Shown here one piece after another: positions 19,394-30,012 of a stretch of DNA of 64,000 nucleotides. Source of the stretch: Pseudomonadota bacterium (GTDB lineage Bacteria > Pseudomonadota > Gammaproteobacteria > Burkholderiales > Rhodocyclaceae); the NCBI GenBank assembly GCA_018241665.1, contig JAFEDK010000013.1, forward strand, positions 27,905 through 91,904, given 5' to 3'. The notes below the pieces were generated by a model. The model was not told the DNA's origin and did no database searches. It saw only the letters and a list, made by a program, of their open reading frames with translations. The position numbers and the translations under genes are program-made. Each line of letters starts with the position of its first letter. The first letter of the stretch is position 1.

Positions 19394-20335
19394 ATGAACA
19401 TCCAGCAGTTGCGCTATGTATTCGAAGTGGCCCGCCACGGCCTCAACGTCTCCGAGGCCGCCGAGGCCTTGTTCACCTCCCAGCCCGGTGTGTCGAAACA
19501 GATCCGTGTGCTCGAAGAGGAGCTGGGCGTCGAGATCTTCGTCCGCCACGGCAAGCGCCTGGTGGATGTTTCCGAGCCTGGCAAGCAGGTGCTGACCATC
19601 GTCGCCCGGATCCTGCAGGAGGTGGACAACCTGCGCGAGGTGGGGGCCGAGTTCAGCAATGAGGCCACCGGCAGCCTGTCGATTGCCTTTACACATACCC
19701 AGGCCCGCTATGCGCTGCCCAAGGTTGTGCAGGCCTTCATGGCGCTTTATCCCAACGTGCGTCTGTCCTTCCATCAGGGCAACCCGCGTCAGGTGTGCGA
19801 ATACGTGCTGTCCGGCGTGGCCGACATCGCCATCGCTACCGAGGCGATCGCCGAGCACGAGGACATCGTGATGCTGCCCTGCTATCAGTGGAACCGCTGC
19901 GTGATCGCGCCCTTGCGTCATCCCATCCTGGCGGCGCAGCCGCTGACGCTGGAGGAGATCGCCCGCTATCCGCTGGTGACCTACGACTTCGCGTTTACCG
20001 GCCGCAACCGCATCAACGAGGCTTTCACCGGGCGGGGTTTGAAACCGAACGTGGTGCTCACCGCCATCGACTCGGACGTGATCAAGACCTACGTGGCCAT
20101 GGGCCTCGGTGTCGGCATCATCGCCAAGATGGCCTACGACCCGGTGGCGGACAAGGATCTTGGCATGCTGGACGCCGCCCATCTGTTCGCCTCCAGTACC
20201 ACCCGCATCGGCCTGCGCAGGAACGCCTGGCTGCGTGGCTATATCTACGCCTTCATCGAGTGTTTCGCGCCGCACCTGAGCCGGCGGGTGGTGGATGCGG
20301 CCCTGGCGGGCGGGGGGCAGGATCCGGGCCTGTAG
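19394..20335 (+). CDS. cysB: LysR-type regulator CysB
   Basis: 313 residues. N-terminal winged HTH (about 1-60: MNIQQLRYVFEVARHGLNVSEAAEALFTSQPGVSKQI), typical of the CysB/Cbl subgroup, then a periplasmic-binding-type effector domain. CysB activates sulfate assimilation genes when N-acetylserine signals cysteine shortage. Divergent from the sulfate operon with a 131-base shared gap. Length and sequence blocks such as VADIAIATEAI and YPLVTYDFAFTGR fit CysB rather than a general LysR protein. Confidence 0.95.
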   Translation: MNIQQLRYVFEVARHGLNVSEAAEALFTSQPGVSKQIRVLEEELGVEIFVRHGKRLVDVSEPGKQVLTIVARILQEVDNLREVGAEFSNEATGSLSIAFTHTQARYALPKVVQAFMALYPNVRLSFHQGNPRQVCEYVLSGVADIAIATEAIAEHEDIVMLPCYQWNRCVIAPLRHPILAAQPLTLEEIARYPLVTYDFAFTGRNRINEAFTGRGLKPNVVLTAIDSDVIKTYVAMGLGVGIIAKMAYDPVADKDLGMLDAAHLFASSTTRIGLRRNAWLRGYIYAFIECFAPHLSRRVVDAALAGGGQDPGL

Positions 20336-20350
20336 CGCAGGCGTCTGAAA

Positions 20351-20378
20351 TGAAAAAAGCCGGGGCATGCCCCGGCTT
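20351..20378 (-). terminator. Hairpin terminator between cysB and the PEP-CTERM gene
   Basis: AAGCCGGGGCATGCCCCGGCTT is shown at 20357-20378 and is fully palindromic; the A run at 20353-20358 gives a T tail on the minus strand, ending the PEP-CTERM gene. It may also stop cysB transcription. Confidence 0.8.
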
Positions 20379-20399
20379 GAATGGCTTGCAACGGCCCGG

Positions 20400-21596
20400 T
20401 CAGCTTTGCCGTGCGCGGCGTACGCGGCTGATGCCGAGCAGCCCCAGGCCGGCCAGAACGATGGAAGACGGTTCCGGCACATCCTGGCGGGCGATCGCGC
20501 CGATGAAGCCGAACTCTTCACCACCGTTGGTGTTGCAGCCAAGCGTGGTCTTCGGGGCATCCGGGGTCTGGTTCGGATAGGCGCCGACGAGCCAGGTCTT
20601 GTCCTGGTTCTGGATACAACCCAGGTTGGCGGTGATCACGATGAGGTCGGTCGACAGGAACTTGTTCAGGTCCATGTCCGGCGAGTAGGCCAGGAAGTCC
20701 GGCTTGCCGGAGCCCTTGTTGTGGTCGAGCTTCAGGTATTCGTCGCCGTTGTCGGTGATACCTGCGCAGCCGCCCTGGCTGGTCGGCGAATAGGCGCCAG
20801 CGGCCAAGCAGTCGGCCAGGTTGCCGTACGCGCTAGCCAGGCCGTAGTTGAAGGTCGGGCTGGTGACGTCGAGCTGGCTGTTCTTGACCTGGTCGAGGTC
20901 CCATTCGGCCTTCAGGGTGTTCTGGGTGCTGTCCCAGATCTGGACCTTGGCGCTGAACCACAGGGAGTCGCTGCTGCCGGCCTGGTTGTAATCCGCGTAA
21001 ATGACCGGGATGCTGGCCTTCGGATCCATGGAATGCAGGTAGGTCAGCATGTTGCCGACCGTGGACGTGCCATTCACATTGGACGACTGGGTCGTGTAGG
21101 ACACGCCGCCGACGGGATAGTTGGTGCAGGACTGGGTCAGCCCGCCCCAGGTACAGGTCCAGCCCATCACGGTGCTGTTGCTGGTCAGGTCGGCCGGATC
21201 CTGGAAATTAACCCCGGAACCGTTCGGGTTCAGGTTGGTGGCGCCGCCGGCATTGGAGGTCAGGTTGACCGCGATGGTGCCGGTGCCGACCGAGAAGTCG
21301 TAGGTGCCGTAGGTTGCAGTCGGGAGGAGGGCAGGCGACTTGGTCTGGATCGCGTCCAGCAGTTTTGCCGAATACGACCAGAAATCGTCATATTTGAAAG
21401 CGATGGCGACGCCGTTGTAAACGATGGCCTCGCGCATGTTGCCCATGCCGTCCGGCCGCAGCTGATAGCTGGCGCCCGGCGTGTTCTCCGGCGTCGGCAG
21501 CAGGCTGAAGGGCGACGGCGCAGCCGCTGCAGCGCCCGACAAGCTCATTGCGGCCAGCACGGCGGCGAGCTGCAGTTTTTGCTTGATGTATTTCAT
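20400..21596 (-). CDS. PEP-CTERM exported protein
   Basis: 398 residues. Signal peptide at residues 1-25 (LQLAAVLAAMSLSGAAAAA). The C terminus is a classical PEP-CTERM sorting tag: VPEPSS, a hydrophobic IVLAGLGLLGIS helix, then the basic RVRRARQS. Such proteins are cut by an exosortase and placed on the surface or in the matrix. The mature part is rich in Asn/Ser/Thr/Gly with several Cys residues and no catalytic motif I recognise. It is single, preceded by a sigma-54 promoter (21662-21677), so it looks like an independently regulated surface protein. No exosortase gene is in the window. Confidence 0.88.
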   Translation of the reverse strand: MKYIKQKLQLAAVLAAMSLSGAAAAAPSPFSLLPTPENTPGASYQLRPDGMGNMREAIVYNGVAIAFKYDDFWSYSAKLLDAIQTKSPALLPTATYGTYDFSVGTGTIAVNLTSNAGGATNLNPNGSGVNFQDPADLTSNSTVMGWTCTWGGLTQSCTNYPVGGVSYTTQSSNVNGTSTVGNMLTYLHSMDPKASIPVIYADYNQAGSSDSLWFSAKVQIWDSTQNTLKAEWDLDQVKNSQLDVTSPTFNYGLASAYGNLADCLAAGAYSPTSQGGCAGITDNGDEYLKLDHNKGSGKPDFLAYSPDMDLNKFLSTDLIVITANLGCIQNQDKTWLVGAYPNQTPDAPKTTLGCNTNGGEEFGFIGAIARQDVPEPSSIVLAGLGLLGISRVRRARQS

Positions 21597-21918
21597 TTCC
21601 GTCTCCTCGCAGGCAAGACAAGTAGTGGATTTTTAATATTTGCTGGTTACAGCCATCCCCTTGCACAGGTTGTGCCAGCTGTGACGTATTTATCGAAAAC
21701 CCCCATTTCATGCGGCTTTCCAAGGGGGGAGGGGAGGGCGGACGGTGGCCCGTTTCTGATGGCTGTAAAGAATCCCGACAGTTTTCTGCAAGCTTTGAGA
21801 GTTTTGGCGCTTCTCCGGCGGCGCCGCGGCGCCGTTGTTTGTTTCCATTTTCTTCCGCTGGCATTCCGGCCCCGTCTTTGTGAGAGACTTGAGATTCCGT
21901 AGTCGTGTCCCGTCTCTC
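21597..21918. other. Intergenic region between the PEP-CTERM gene and the Kef antiporter
   Basis: 322 bases with divergent genes on both sides. The left part carries the sigma-54 promoter and leader of the PEP-CTERM gene; the middle has a purine-rich GGGGGGAGGGGAGGG run near 21724; the right part must hold the antiporter promoter, but no clear -35/-10 pair stands out. No further gene is supported. Confidence 0.6.
21662..21677 (-). promoter_or_regulatory. Sigma-54 promoter of the PEP-CTERM gene
   Basis: On the minus strand TGGCACAACCTGTGCA gives GG and GC with exactly 10 bases between, with TGGCAC perfect and TGC present at -12. The start would lie near 21650, leaving a leader of about 54 bases. 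PEP-CTERM genes controlled by RpoN with the PrsK/PrsR two-component pair are known from floc-forming betaproteobacteria. Confidence 0.7.
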
Positions 21919-23703
21919 ATGCAATCGCTGACCACCCTTGCTGCGCTGCTGCTTGCCTCCGTGCTTTTGGTGCCCCTTTTCAAGCGGGCGGGGCTGGGCA
22001 CGGTGCTGGGCTATCTGGCGGTGGGGGTGATCATCGGCCCTTTTGGCGCGAAGCTCGTGCGCGACCCGGACAACCTGCTCCATACCGCCGAGCTGGGTGT
22101 CGTGCTGCTGCTTTTCGTCATCGGCCTGGAACTTAAGCCGTCGCGGCTGTGGGCGTTGCGGCGCTCGGTGTTCGGGCTTGGTGCGCTGCAGCTCTTCGGG
22201 GTGGCCGCGGCGCTGGCCGGCGCGGGCCGCTATCTGGGGCTGTCGTGGCCGGCGGCAACGGTGGTGGGGATCATCCTGGCCCTGTCATCGACGGCCTTCG
22301 TGCTGCCTACGCTGGCTGAACGGCGCGAATTGTCCACTCGTCATGGTCGCGAGGCTTTTGCGATTTTGCTGTTTCAGGATCTATCTGTCATTCCGCTGCT
22401 GGCCCTGATCCCGCTGTTCGGCACCGGCCGTCCGACGGCGCTGACCCACCCGGCGGTCGGTCTCGGCTTGCTGGCGGTGGTGGCGGTGATCGGCCGGCCG
22501 ACGCTGGACATGCTGTTTCGCCACGTGGCCCGGGTTAACAGCCGCGAGATGTTCACCGCTGCTGCGCTGGCTACGGTACTAGGGCTCGCCCTGCTGATGC
22601 AGGCGGGCGGCCTGTCCATGTCGCTGGGCGCTTTCGTGGCCGGTGTGCTGCTGGCCGATTCCGAGTTCCGTCATGAGCTGGAGGCCGCCATCGCGCCCTT
22701 CCAGGGGTTGTTGCTCGGCCTGTTCTTCATGGCCGTAGGGATGTCCACCAACCTGGACCTGCTGATCAAGTTTCCGGGGCAGATCGTCCAGCTCACCGCC
22801 GGTCTGATCGTCGTCAAGGGCATTGTGCTGTTCGTGCTGCGTCGGCTGCTCGGGGGCTCCACTGGGGATGCGCGCCTGCTCGCCCTGGCCCTGGCCCAGG
22901 GCGGGGAGTTCGCCTTCGTGCTGTTCGACGCCGCCCAGTCCTTCCGCGTGCTCGGCGAGGTGCAGGCCGACAAGCTGACCCTGGTGGTGGCGATGTCGAT
23001 GGCGGTGTCGCCGCTGCTCTTGATGTTTGGCGACTGGCTGGCCAGGTCCGCCAAGAAGAATGAACCGCCGCGGGCTTTCGACGAGATGCCGGAGGACGGC
23101 AGTGAAGTGCTGATCGCCGGCTTCGGACGGGTCGGGCAGATCGTCGGCCGCCTGTTGCTGGCGCGGGGCATCAGCTTCACCGCGCTGGATTCCGATGCGG
23201 GCCAGGTGGATACGGTGCGCCGTTTCGGCCTCAAGGTCTTCTACGGCGATGCGGCCCACCTGGATCTGCTGCATGCGGCGCAGATCGGCCAGGCCAAGGT
23301 CTTCGTGCTGGCCATCGACGATGTGGAGGCTTCCCTGCGTACCGCCGAGCTGGTGCGCAAGCACTTTCCGCACGTGCAGATCGTCGCCCGCGCGCGCAAT
23401 CGCTTCCACGCCAGCCGGCTGATGGACCTGGGCATCGAGCGGCAGATCCGCGAGGCCCTGCCGTCCAGCCTGGAAATGGCCAAATGGACGCTGGAACTGC
23501 TCAACGAGCCGCCGGCACTGGCCGAGCAGATGGTGAACCGCTTCGCCCGCCACGATGCCGAGGTGCTGGCCCGCCAGCAGGCCATCGGCCACGACGAGCA
23601 CAAGCTGATCCAGTCCTCTCTCGAGGCCCGGGAAGAACTGGCCCAGGTGCTGGAGGAGGCGCGGGTGGCGTTCACCCGCAAGGGGCGTGGCGCGGCGTCG
23701 TGA
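21919..23703 (+). CDS. Kef-type monovalent cation:proton antiporter (CPA2 family)
   Basis: 594 residues from ATG 21919; a start 84 bases upstream would add an arginine-rich stretch that does not look like CPA2. About 12 membrane segments over residues 1-385 (for example LGTVLGYLAVGVIIGPFGA and GAFVAGVLLADSEFRHELE), then an RCK/TrkA-N nucleotide-binding domain beginning VLIAGFGRVGQIVGRLLLA with a GxGxxG motif. Exports K+ in exchange for H+, with gating by the cytosolic RCK domain; glutathione gating as in KefB/KefC is possible but not shown by this sequence. Single gene. Confidence 0.92.
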   Translation: MQSLTTLAALLLASVLLVPLFKRAGLGTVLGYLAVGVIIGPFGAKLVRDPDNLLHTAELGVVLLLFVIGLELKPSRLWALRRSVFGLGALQLFGVAAALAGAGRYLGLSWPAATVVGIILALSSTAFVLPTLAERRELSTRHGREAFAILLFQDLSVIPLLALIPLFGTGRPTALTHPAVGLGLLAVVAVIGRPTLDMLFRHVARVNSREMFTAAALATVLGLALLMQAGGLSMSLGAFVAGVLLADSEFRHELEAAIAPFQGLLLGLFFMAVGMSTNLDLLIKFPGQIVQLTAGLIVVKGIVLFVLRRLLGGSTGDARLLALALAQGGEFAFVLFDAAQSFRVLGEVQADKLTLVVAMSMAVSPLLLMFGDWLARSAKKNEPPRAFDEMPEDGSEVLIAGFGRVGQIVGRLLLARGISFTALDSDAGQVDTVRRFGLKVFYGDAAHLDLLHAAQIGQAKVFVLAIDDVEASLRTAELVRKHFPHVQIVARARNRFHASRLMDLGIERQIREALPSSLEMAKWTLELLNEPPALAEQMVNRFARHDAEVLARQQAIGHDEHKLIQSSLEAREELAQVLEEARVAFTRKGRGAAS

Positions 23704-23711
23704 GGAGGGGG

Positions 23712-23840
23712 ATGGGCGAATGAATTCACCGCCGCGGGGAGTTCATGGAGTTTGTCGGCATGGCGTCGCCATCCCGGGGGCGAATGAATTTACCTCAGGG
23801 AAGCAGGCCACCATACCGTAGGGGCGAATTCATTCGCCCG
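23712..23840. repeat. Degenerate REP-like cluster, copy 3
   Basis: Three partial arms: GGGCGAATGAATTCACC at 23714, GGGGGCGAATGAATTTACC near 23776, and GTAGGGGCGAATTCATTC at 23819. It fills the gap between the antiporter and the asparaginase, whose stop is at 23849. Confidence 0.75.
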
Positions 23841-23848
23841 CTGCCAGT

Positions 23849-24802
23849 TCAGCCGTCTACTGCCTCTCCACGGTCTCCACGGAGGAAGCTCCGTGCCTCG
23901 CTGCCGGCAGCGAGGGCCAGCATCAGCGCGATGCGGGCCTTGGCGGGTGGCAGGTCGCCGGCGGTGAGCCAGCCTTCCCGGTCGTCGTCGGCGTTGGCGT
24001 TATGGTCCACCGGGCCGGCGCAGCGGCTGGCGCGCAGGATTGCCACGCCGTGTTCGCGGGCCCGGGCGAGGGCTGGCTGCCAGGCGGCGGGCACGCTGCC
24101 GTGGCCGGTGAGGGCCAGCACCAGGCCGCGGGCGCCGGCGGCGATGCAGGCATCGACCAGCTCAGCCGGCGCACCGGCGTAGCCCATCAGCACATCCACC
24201 CGCGGCAGCGTGGCCGGGCTCAGGTCGGCGCAGCGCCCGTCGGGGCGGCCGTCGGTCCATGGCCTCGCTGACTCGAAGGCGTCCAGCCCGGTCGTGCGGG
24301 CCTTGCCGAGCCAGCGCGCCGGGTAGGCGGTCCGGTTCATCACCGCCAGCACCCCCTTGCCCCGGGCGCTGGGGCTGGCCGCCAGACACACGGCGGCACG
24401 CAAGTTGGCCGGGCCGTCGGCCTGCGGGTGGTCGGCCGGGCGCATCGCGCCGGTCAGCACCACCGGCTTGTAGCCGGGCAGCGTGAGGTGCAGGAAGTAG
24501 GCGGTCTCTTCCAGCGTGTCGGTGCCGTGCAGGATCACGATGCCGTCTATCGCCGGGTCGGCCAGCGCGCGGCGCGCGGCAGCCAGGATCACCAGCCAGT
24601 CGGCCGGCGCCATGTCCTTGCTGTCGAGGGACAGGATCTGCTCGGCGCTCAGCTCGGCGGTGGCGTCCAGGCCGGGGACGGCCGCGAGGAGTTGTTCCAC
24701 CGGACGTACGCCGGCCCGGTAACGGGGGCTGTCGGCGGCGGGATCGGCTTCGCCGGCGATGGTGCCGCCGGTGGCCAGCAGGTGGATGCGGGGAAGGGTC
24801 AT
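23849..24802 (-). CDS. Cytoplasmic L-asparaginase
   Basis: 317 residues from ATG 24802, 11 bases after the stop of the ABC ATPase; the reading frame continues further upstream but there it only mirrors the ATPase. Active-site motifs: TGGTIAG (11-17, nucleophile Thr14), the second HGTDTLEETAYFLHL with the Thr-Asp pair, and GAMRP. No signal peptide, so cytosolic. Hydrolyses asparagine (perhaps glutamine) to aspartate and ammonia. Being last in a glutamate/aspartate ABC operon it may deal with imported Asn. Confidence 0.92.
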   Translation of the reverse strand: MTLPRIHLLATGGTIAGEADPAADSPRYRAGVRPVEQLLAAVPGLDATAELSAEQILSLDSKDMAPADWLVILAAARRALADPAIDGIVILHGTDTLEETAYFLHLTLPGYKPVVLTGAMRPADHPQADGPANLRAAVCLAASPSARGKGVLAVMNRTAYPARWLGKARTTGLDAFESARPWTDGRPDGRCADLSPATLPRVDVLMGYAGAPAELVDACIAAGARGLVLALTGHGSVPAAWQPALARAREHGVAILRASRCAGPVDHNANADDDREGWLTAGDLPPAKARIALMLALAAGSEARSFLRGDRGEAVDG

Positions 24803-24813
24803 GGCGCCGGCGT

Positions 24814-25542
<729 letters not shown>

Positions 25543-25557
25543 CTCGGGCTCCGGAAA

Positions 25558-26247
25558 TCAGTGCGCCACGTGGGCGTTGAGCTTTTTCTGGTAACGGCGG
25601 ACCGCCTGGGAGGCCGCGAAGCAGATCACGAAATACACCGCGCCGGCGAACAGCAGCAACTCGACCAGTCGCCCGTCCCGGTCACCGACCTTGTAGGCGG
25701 CGCCGAAGAAGTCGGCCAGCGCCGACACATAGACCAGGGACGTATCCTGGAACAGCACGATGGCCTGGGTCAGCAACAGCGGCACCATGTTGCGGAAGGC
25801 CTGGGGCAGCACGACCAGGCGCATGGCCTGGGCGTAGCTCATGCCCAGCGCCGAGGCGGCGGAGATCTGCCCCTTCGGCACCGACTGGATGCCGGCGCGG
25901 ATGATCTCGGAGTAGTAGGCCGCCTCGAACAGCGCGAAGCCGACCAGCGCCGAGGCCAGACGCACGTCGGTGCCGGCGTCCAGCTTGAATACGCCGCGCA
26001 GCACCTGAGGCACGATCAGGAAGAACCACAGCAGCACCATCACCAGCGGGATGGCGCGGAACAGATTGACGTAGCTGGCCGCCAGCCAGGCCAGCGGCTT
26101 GATGGAGGACAGGCGCGCCATCGCCAGCAGTGTGCCCCAGGCGATGCCGAACAGCACCGCGCAGGCGGTAATCTCGAGGGAGACCTTCATGCCTTCCCAC
26201 AGGAAGGGCAGCGCGCCGGGAATCGAGGACCAGTCGAATTCGTACAT
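25558..26247 (-). CDS. gltK: Glutamate/aspartate ABC transporter, permease (GltK type)
   Basis: 229 residues, His/Glu/Gln/Arg-opine permease family, five or so membrane segments. The EAA loop is [20 protein letters not shown] near residue 110-130. It starts one base after the stop of gltJ (spacing 1), so is translationally coupled. Confidence 0.92.
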   Translation of the reverse strand: MYEFDWSSIPGALPFLWEGMKVSLEITACAVLFGIAWGTLLAMARLSSIKPLAWLAASYVNLFRAIPLVMVLLWFFLIVPQVLRGVFKLDAGTDVRLASALVGFALFEAAYYSEIIRAGIQSVPKGQISAASALGMSYAQAMRLVVLPQAFRNMVPLLLTQAIVLFQDTSLVYVSALADFFGAAYKVGDRDGRLVELLLFAGAVYFVICFAASQAVRRYQKKLNAHVAH

Positions 26248-26248
26248 G

Positions 26249-26989
26249 TCACTTGCCTCCCAGGTAGCCCGGTACCCGCGTACGCGCCTCGACGATGCGC
26301 ATCAGCGCCATCACGATGACGTTGATGAGGAGGTAGAACAGGGTCACGGCGATGAAGGACTCGTAGGGCTGGGCGGTGTAGTCCACCAGCTGGCGGCCCT
26401 GGGCGGCCAGTTCGAGCAGGCCGATGGTCGAGCACACCGCCGAGTTCTTGAAGATGTTGAGGAATTCCGAGGTGAGCGGCGGCACGATCAGGCGGAAGGC
26501 CATTGGCAGCAGCACGTGGCGGTAGGTTTGTGGCAGCGTGAAGCCGAGGGCCAGGCCGGCGGCCTTCTGGCCGCGGGGCAGGGCTCCGATGCCGGCGCGG
26601 ACCTGCTCGGCGACGCGGGCGCTGGTGAAGAAGGCCAGGCACAGCATGGCGGCCAGGAACTGCTGGGTCAGCGGCGCGAGCTGCTGCTTGAAGGCGTCGC
26701 CAAGGCCGAAGGGCAGGATCTCCGGCAGCACGAAGTACCAGCTGAACAGCTGCACCAGCAGCGGGGTATTGCGGAAGATCTCCACGTAGGCGGCGGCCAG
26801 GCCGGACAGGGCCTTGTTCGGCACGGTGCGCAGCACGCCGACCAGGCTGCCCAGTGCGAGGGCCAGCAGCCAGGCCGCCAGGGACAGTTCCACCGTCACC
26901 TGCAGGCCCGACAGCAGCCAGGCCAGATAGGTGGTTTCACCGGTCGGGACGGTACTGCCGAAAATGCTCCAGTTCCATTGGTAGCCCAT
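26249..26989 (-). CDS. gltJ: Glutamate/aspartate ABC transporter, permease (GltJ type)
   Basis: 246 residues from ATG 26989, selected because AAAGGAAA precedes it; the frame upstream runs into REP DNA. Five membrane segments; EAA loop [18 protein letters not shown]. Forms the heteromeric pore with GltK. The gap to the binding-protein gene upstream contains REP copy 4. Confidence 0.92.
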   Translation of the reverse strand: MGYQWNWSIFGSTVPTGETTYLAWLLSGLQVTVELSLAAWLLALALGSLVGVLRTVPNKALSGLAAAYVEIFRNTPLLVQLFSWYFVLPEILPFGLGDAFKQQLAPLTQQFLAAMLCLAFFTSARVAEQVRAGIGALPRGQKAAGLALGFTLPQTYRHVLLPMAFRLIVPPLTSEFLNIFKNSAVCSTIGLLELAAQGRQLVDYTAQPYESFIAVTLFYLLINVIVMALMRIVEARTRVPGYLGGK

Positions 26990-27050
26990 CGGATTTCCTT
27001 TCGGGACGCGTTGCCGGGCAGGCGCTGGCGCTCCCTCCCCGCTCTCCAGC

Positions 27051-27121
27051 CGTAGGGGCGAATTCATTCGCCCTCCGTCGCTTGCATGGATGTCCGCGGG
27101 CGAATGAATTCGCCCCTACGG
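27051..27121. repeat. REP-like palindromic element, copy 4
   Basis: CGTAGGGGCGAATTCATTC on the left, mirrored by GAATGAATTCGCCCCTACG on the right, 71 bases. This copy has GTAGGGG rather than GTGGGGG edges. It separates gltI from gltJ inside the operon, where a stable hairpin could favour higher expression of the binding protein. Confidence 0.9.
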
Positions 27122-27141
27122 TCAGTCCGCCCGTCGTGTCC

Positions 27142-28044
27142 TCAGTCGAAGGGCTTGTCGTTGGGGGCCTTGTAGAGCTTGATCATGGCGTCGGAGAGCG
27201 GGAAGTTGAGGTTCAGTCCCTTGGGGGGGATGGGCTGGGTGAACCACTTCTTGTAGATGGCTTCGGCTTCGCCGGAGGTCATGGCCTTGGCGAGGGCGGC
27301 ATCGACGAGTTTCTTGAAGCCGGGGTCGTCCTTCCTGAGCATGCAGCCGTAGGCCTCGAAGCTCTGGGGCGTGCCGGTGACGACCCAGTCGGCGGGGCGC
27401 TTGGCCTTGGCCATTTCGCCGTAGAGGAGGGCGTCGTCCATCATGAAGGCGACGGCGCGGCCGGTCTCGAGGGTGAGGAAGGCCTCGCCGTGGTCCTTGG
27501 CGGAAATGATGTTCATGCCGAGCTTCTTGTCCTCGTTCATCTTGCGGATGAGTCGCTCGGAGGTGGTGCCGGCGGTGGTGACGACGTTCTTGCCGGCGAG
27601 CTCGGGGAAGTCCTTGATGCCGGAGTCCTTCTTGGTGAGCAGGCGGGTGCCGATGATGAAGAGGGTGTCGGAGAAGGCGACCTGGCGGGCGCGCTCGGCG
27701 TTATGGGTGGTGGAGCCGCACTCGATGTCGATGGTGCCGTTCTGGATCAGCGGGATGCGGTTCTGGGAGGTGACGGGTGTGAGCTTGACCTGCAGGGCGG
27801 GCAGCTTGAGGTTGGCTTTCACCGCGTCGACAACCTTGAGCATGAGCTCCTGGCTGTAGCCGACGACCTGCTGCTTGTCGTCGTAGTAGGAGAAGGGGAT
27901 GGAGGATTCCCGGTGGCCCAGGGAGATGGTGCCGCTCTCCTTGATCTTCTTGAGGGTCGGCGATTCCTGGGCTGCGGCGGGCAGGGCGGTGAGGCCGGCG
28001 GTCAGGGCCAGGGCGACGAGGGCGAACTTGGGGGTACAGGACAT
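27142..28044 (-). CDS. gltI: Glutamate/aspartate periplasmic binding protein (GltI type)
   Basis: 300 residues with a signal peptide ending PAAAQES. SBP family 3 features: RESSIPFSYYDDKQQVVGYS and DIECGSTTHNAERARQVAFS match GltI of E. coli closely. Captures glutamate/aspartate for GltJKL. The binding protein is first in the operon. No conserved regulatory site is visible in the 150 bases upstream. Confidence 0.93.
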   Translation of the reverse strand: MSCTPKFALVALALTAGLTALPAAAQESPTLKKIKESGTISLGHRESSIPFSYYDDKQQVVGYSQELMLKVVDAVKANLKLPALQVKLTPVTSQNRIPLIQNGTIDIECGSTTHNAERARQVAFSDTLFIIGTRLLTKKDSGIKDFPELAGKNVVTTAGTTSERLIRKMNEDKKLGMNIISAKDHGEAFLTLETGRAVAFMMDDALLYGEMAKAKRPADWVVTGTPQSFEAYGCMLRKDDPGFKKLVDAALAKAMTSGEAEAIYKKWFTQPIPPKGLNLNFPLSDAMIKLYKAPNDKPFD

Positions 28045-28194
28045 GAGCGGCTTCCTCCACGGAATGTCGAACGATCACAGATCGGGTCTCCCGCCCGTCG
28101 CCCGGCGGCGCAGCAAGGCGGGGCGCGCCTCGGCGCGCATTCCGGGCATTGTAGCCCTCCCTGTTGCACCGCGGTGCTCGGCGGTTGTGCCGGA

Positions 28195-30012
28195 TCAGGC
28201 CGCGTCGATACGTGCGTGGATGGCCTTCAGGTCGGCTTCGTCGAGGGTTTCGCGGGTCAGCAGGTCGCGGGCCGTCTCCTCGAGGATCGTCCGGCGCGCG
28301 GCGAGGATCGCCAGGCTGCGCTCGAAGGCGGCGGCGACGATGCGGCGCACTGCGCAGTCGATCTCGCGGGCGGTCTCCTCGGAGTAGGCGCGCTCCTGCG
28401 GCGGCGCGGCGTTCTGGCCGAGGAAGTTGGCCTTGTCGGTGTCGTAGGCCACGTTGCCGAGCTCGGCGTCCATGCCGAAGCGCATGACGATGGAGCGGGC
28501 GATCGAGGTGACCTTCTGCAGGTCGTCGGCGGCGCCGGTGGACACTTCGCCGAAGATGATCTGCTCGGCGGCGCGGCCGCCCAGCAGCACCGCCATCTTG
28601 TTCTCCAGCTCGGCGCGGGTCATCAGGAAGCGGTCTTCGGTGGGGCGCTGGATGGTGTAGCCGAGGGCGCCGACGCCGCGGGGGATGATGCTGATCTTGT
28701 GTACCGGGTCGGTGCCGGGAAGGCCCATCGCGACCAGCGCGTGGCCCATCTCGTGGTAGGCGACGACGGTGCGCTCGTGCTCGTTGAGGACGCGGTTCTT
28801 CTTCTCGAGGCCGGCGACGATGCGCTCGACGGCGACCGTGAAGTCCTCGACGGTGACTGCTTCGGCGTTGCGGCGGGTGGCGACCAGCGCCGCCTCGTTG
28901 CACAGGTTGGCCAGGTCGGCGCCGGAGAAGCCCGGCGTCAGCGCGGCGACCTTCTCGGCGTCGGTGTCCGGGGCGAGGGTGATCTTCTTCATGTGCACCG
29001 CCAGGATCGCGATGCGGCCTTTCTTGTCGGGGCGGTCGACGAGTACCTGGCGGTCGAAGCGGCCGGCGCGCAGCAGGGCCGGGTCGAGCACCTCGGGGCG
29101 GTTGGTGGCGGCCAGCAGCACCAGGCCGGACGAGGAGTCGAAACCGTCCAGCTCCACCAGCAGCTGGTTCAGGGTCTGCTCCTTCTCGTCATGGCCGCCC
29201 ATCGCGAAGGCGCCGCGGGCGCGGCCCATGGCGTCCAGCTCGTCGATGAAGATGATCGCCGGGGCCTTGGCGCGGGCCTGCTCGAAGAGGTCGCGCACAC
29301 GGGCGGCGCCGACGCCGACGAACATCTCGACGAACTCGGAGCCGGAGATCGAGAAGAAGGGCACGCCGGCCTCGCCGGCGACCGCCTTGGCGATCAGCGT
29401 CTTGCCGGTGCCTGGCGGGCCGACCAGCAGCACGCCCTTCGGCACGCGGCCGCCGAGGCGGCCGTAGCGCTGCGGGTCCTTCAGGAAGCCGACGACTTCC
29501 TTCAGCTCGTCCTTGGCCTCGTCCACGCCGGCCACGTCCTCGAAGCTGACGCCGGTGTTGGCCGCCACATAGACCTTGGCCTTGCTCTTGCCGAGGTTCA
29601 TGAAGCCGCCGCCGAGGCCCTGCTTGCCGGCGAACTTGCGCATCGCGAACATCCAGATGGCAACGAAGATGACGGCCGGCAGCACCCAGCCGAGGATGTC
29701 GCGGAACAGGGTGTTTTCGACGACGCCGGTGAATTTGACGTCGTACTGGCCGAGGTCCTTGGCCAGCGCCGGATCGACGCGGGTGGTGACGAACTTCTGG
29801 CGGCCGTCCTGCAGAGGCTGCTTGAGGGTGCCCTGGATGGTGTTGTCGGCGATGGCGATCTCGGCCACCTCGCCGGCCTTCACCATGCGCTGGAACTCGC
29901 TGTAGGGCACCGGCTCGACGGTGCGCATCTGCACCCACAGGTCATGCAGGGTGAAGATCGCGAACAGCGCGAAGACGAAGTACCAGAGGCTGAACTGGGT
30001 TTTCTTTTCCAT
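28195..30012 (-). CDS. ftsH: FtsH-type ATP-dependent zinc metalloprotease (paralogue)
   Basis: 605 residues from ATG 30012 ([12 protein letters not shown]); ATG 30042 is an alternative. Membrane segments at about 10-25 and 108-124 enclose a short periplasmic domain. AAA module: Walker A GPPGTGKT (198-205), Walker [36 protein letters not shown]. The protease site is HEMGH (420-424), where canonical FtsH has HEAGH, and the third ligand is expected in the later Asp of TGAADDLQ. It degrades membrane and regulatory proteins. The gene is isolated from the usual rlmE-ftsH-folP context, so it is probably a second FtsH. Confidence 0.88.
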   Translation of the reverse strand: MEKKTQFSLWYFVFALFAIFTLHDLWVQMRTVEPVPYSEFQRMVKAGEVAEIAIADNTIQGTLKQPLQDGRQKFVTTRVDPALAKDLGQYDVKFTGVVENTLFRDILGWVLPAVIFVAIWMFAMRKFAGKQGLGGGFMNLGKSKAKVYVAANTGVSFEDVAGVDEAKDELKEVVGFLKDPQRYGRLGGRVPKGVLLVGPPGTGKTLIAKAVAGEAGVPFFSISGSEFVEMFVGVGAARVRDLFEQARAKAPAIIFIDELDAMGRARGAFAMGGHDEKEQTLNQLLVELDGFDSSSGLVLLAATNRPEVLDPALLRAGRFDRQVLVDRPDKKGRIAILAVHMKKITLAPDTDAEKVAALTPGFSGADLANLCNEAALVATRRNAEAVTVEDFTVAVERIVAGLEKKNRVLNEHERTVVAYHEMGHALVAMGLPGTDPVHKISIIPRGVGALGYTIQRPTEDRFLMTRAELENKMAVLLGGRAAEQIIFGEVSTGAADDLQKVTSIARSIVMRFGMDAELGNVAYDTDKANFLGQNAAPPQERAYSEETAREIDCAVRRIVAAAFERSLAILAARRTILEETARDLLTRETLDEADLKAIHARIDAA

